DNA from: an uncultured Planctomycetota bacterium
GTDB lineage: Bacteria; Planctomycetota; SZUA-567; JAFGNG01
Assembly (NCBI GenBank): GCA_947311175.1
Contig: CAMZKK010000145.1
Span: 1-14,573 of the forward strand
Reading direction: 5' to 3'
DNA: 14,573 nt
In this document: positions 13,802 through 14,573 of the stretch, piece by piece
Layout: the number at the start of each line of letters is the position of its first letter
Position numbering within the stretch: the first letter of the stretch is position 1
Notes under the pieces: model-generated
What the model was told of the DNA's origin: nothing
Databases searched by the model: none
Seen by the model: the letters and a program-made list of their open reading frames with translations, nothing else
Position numbers and translations under genes: made by a program

Positions 13802-14042
13802 CAGAAAAACCACACTACAGCCAACACTTCTTAAATCTAAACTCAACAGTTGAAAACTGGAATCTGGAATAAACAATAAAAGAAGCCTACGAGCGATTTT
13901 TAACAAAACGAAAGCACCTATTTTCATTTATTCATTGAGTGCTTGTGCTGGCAGTAAAAAGAAATATTAGCGATATAAATCCTTCATCCTTCATCCTTCA
14001 TCCTTCATCCTTCATCGTTCATTGTTCATTATTAATCGTTAA
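13802..14042. other. Intergenic region between the hybrid kinase gene and leuD
   Basis: No credible gene is present. Apart from the leuD promoter and leader just downstream and the heptad array at its other end, I see only a weak inverted pair AGCAC/GTGCT (near 13914 and 13937) and a short CTGGAAT-like doublet near 13856-13869. Neither is strong enough to name. Confidence 0.5.
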
Positions 14043-14045
14043 TTA
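13983..14045. repeat. Heptanucleotide tandem repeat, nine units with progressive drift
   Basis: Nine 7-base units run in exact phase: TTCATCC four times, then TTCATCG, TTCATTG, TTCATTA, TTAATCG and TTAATTA. Identity falls steadily toward the histidine kinase gene, and the last unit contains that gene's stop codon (14043-14045 on the minus strand). A weaker relative lies at 373-407. Heptanucleotide intergenic repeats are known in some bacterial groups, for example the STRR repeats of cyanobacteria; whether this is the same kind of element is not shown. Confidence 0.85.
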
Positions 14046-14573
14046 AATCCCTAACACTTCTGCCAGCTCGCTTCGTCGATATGGCTTAGAGAGAAATCCA
14101 AACAAACCTTCTTTTTTTAAGTCGCTTACTGATTCTTCTCGGGTGAAGCCTGATGCAATAATTACTTTAGCGTTGTTATTAATCTTTTTAATTGCCCGAA
14201 AGGTCTCTATCCCTCCCATTTTTGGCATAATCATATCAAGTAAAACCAAGCTTATTTTATCTTGCTGTTCTTGATATAAAACCACCCCTTCTTCGCCATT
14301 TTCTGCTGTCAATACCTCATATCCAAAATCTTCTAACAGTGATTTCCCTACAGTCCTGATTATATCTTCATCATCAATCAACAATACCGTTCCATTAGAT
14401 TTACCAATGATTTTCGGCACTTCGCTTTTGCTGGATTTCTCTTCACTAAGCGGTAATAAGATATGAAAGATTGTTCCTTTATTAACTTCACTCTTAACCG
14501 TAAGTTCACCTCGGTGCATACACACAGTACCATAAACCGCAGATAAACCGAGACCAGTTCCTTTACCCTGTTC
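14043..14573 (-). CDS. Hybrid sensor histidine kinase, C-terminal part (cut by window edge)
   Basis: The visible 176 residues begin inside the ATP-binding domain: GKGTGLGLSAVYG (the G2 box) followed by GELTVKSEVNKGTIFHILLPL, the normal end of a HATPase_c domain. After a short linker comes a receiver domain with DDE (LLIDDED), the phospho-acceptor Asp in LVLLDMIMP, Ser in IIASGF at the switch position, and Lys in LSKPY. So it is a histidine kinase with an attached receiver, of the PAS-rich cytoplasmic or membrane type; sensor and HisKA parts lie beyond the right edge. The first in-frame ATG would start after the G2 box and is not a real start, since the reading frame stays open to the window edge. 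The HD-GYP response regulator at 8851-9945 is a conceivable partner, without direct evidence. Confidence 0.92.
   Translation of the reverse strand, partial: EQGKGTGLGLSAVYGTVCMHRGELTVKSEVNKGTIFHILLPLSEEKSSKSEVPKIIGKSNGTVLLIDDEDIIRTVGKSLLEDFGYEVLTAENGEEGVVLYQEQQDKISLVLLDMIMPKMGGIETFRAIKKINNNAKVIIASGFTREESVSDLKKEGLFGFLSKPYRRSELAEVLGI

Noticed and set aside
13738..13827. N-terminal extension of leuD to an ATG at 13827
   Set aside because: The extra 30 residues are hydrophobic and unlike the family, no good ribosome binding site precedes that ATG, and AGAGGA sits 7 bases before the ATG at 13737. The extension would also cover the likely promoter.
14043..14525. Separate 160-residue response regulator gene starting at 14525
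   Set aside because: The frame stays open upstream to the window edge and encodes the HATPase G2 box GTGLGLS, so the receiver is part of a hybrid kinase.
1..14573. tRNA, rRNA or riboswitch genes
   Set aside because: No intergenic stretch shows a tRNA cloverleaf, rRNA sequence or a leader I can recognise as a riboswitch or T-box; a covariance-model scan would be needed to exclude small RNAs.

Overview
The window is bacterial chromosomal DNA, AT-rich throughout, with dense Shine-Dalgarno-led genes on the minus strand and a short three-gene block on the plus strand. It comes from a bacterium that makes arginine and leucine, uses cyclic-di-GMP signalling and two-component systems, and exports or anchors proteins by N-terminal hydrophobic segments. 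The lineage cannot be fixed from the sequence. The beta-helix, HEAT and family-9 carbohydrate-binding proteins, together with heptanucleotide repeats between genes, suggest an uncultured Gram-negative of the PVC or candidate-phylum (Omnitrophota-like) type. That is inference with low confidence.

Layout from left to right. (1) 1-293, minus: the N-terminal part of pyrE, cut by the window edge. (2) 294-614: a divergent intergenic region with a likely promoter for the next gene and a degenerate heptad repeat. (3) 615-4757, plus: a secreted right-handed beta-helix protein, a membrane-anchored HEAT-repeat protein ending in a CBM9-like domain, and a free-standing CBM9-like paralogue two bases downstream. 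This block looks like a small accessory module for binding or sensing glycans. (4) 4790-12991, minus: one long tightly packed gene string, in transcription order argB, argD, argF, an RpfG-like receiver/HD-GYP protein, rph, rdgB, a ROK-family sugar kinase and lepA. Gaps are 33 nt or less and several genes overlap (17, 4 and 34 nt), so it is probably a single operon with translational coupling. (5) 12992-13209: an intergenic region with two copies of a palindromic repeat. (6) 13210-13737, minus: a leuD-type small subunit with its own promoter-like sequence. (7) 13738-14042: an intergenic region ending in a heptad tandem repeat. (8) 14043-14573, minus: the C-terminal part of a hybrid histidine kinase, cut by the window edge.

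The large minus operon mixes arginine synthesis (acetylglutamate to citrulline) with general maintenance: RNA 3'-end processing (RNase PH), nucleotide-pool sanitation (RdgB), glucose phosphorylation (ROK) and ribosome back-translocation (LepA). A cyclic-di-GMP phosphodiesterase sits in its middle. I found no phage, plasmid, CRISPR, rRNA or tRNA signals. The most unusual material is the duplicated CBM9 domain module and three families of short intergenic repeats; none amounts to a demonstrated new system.
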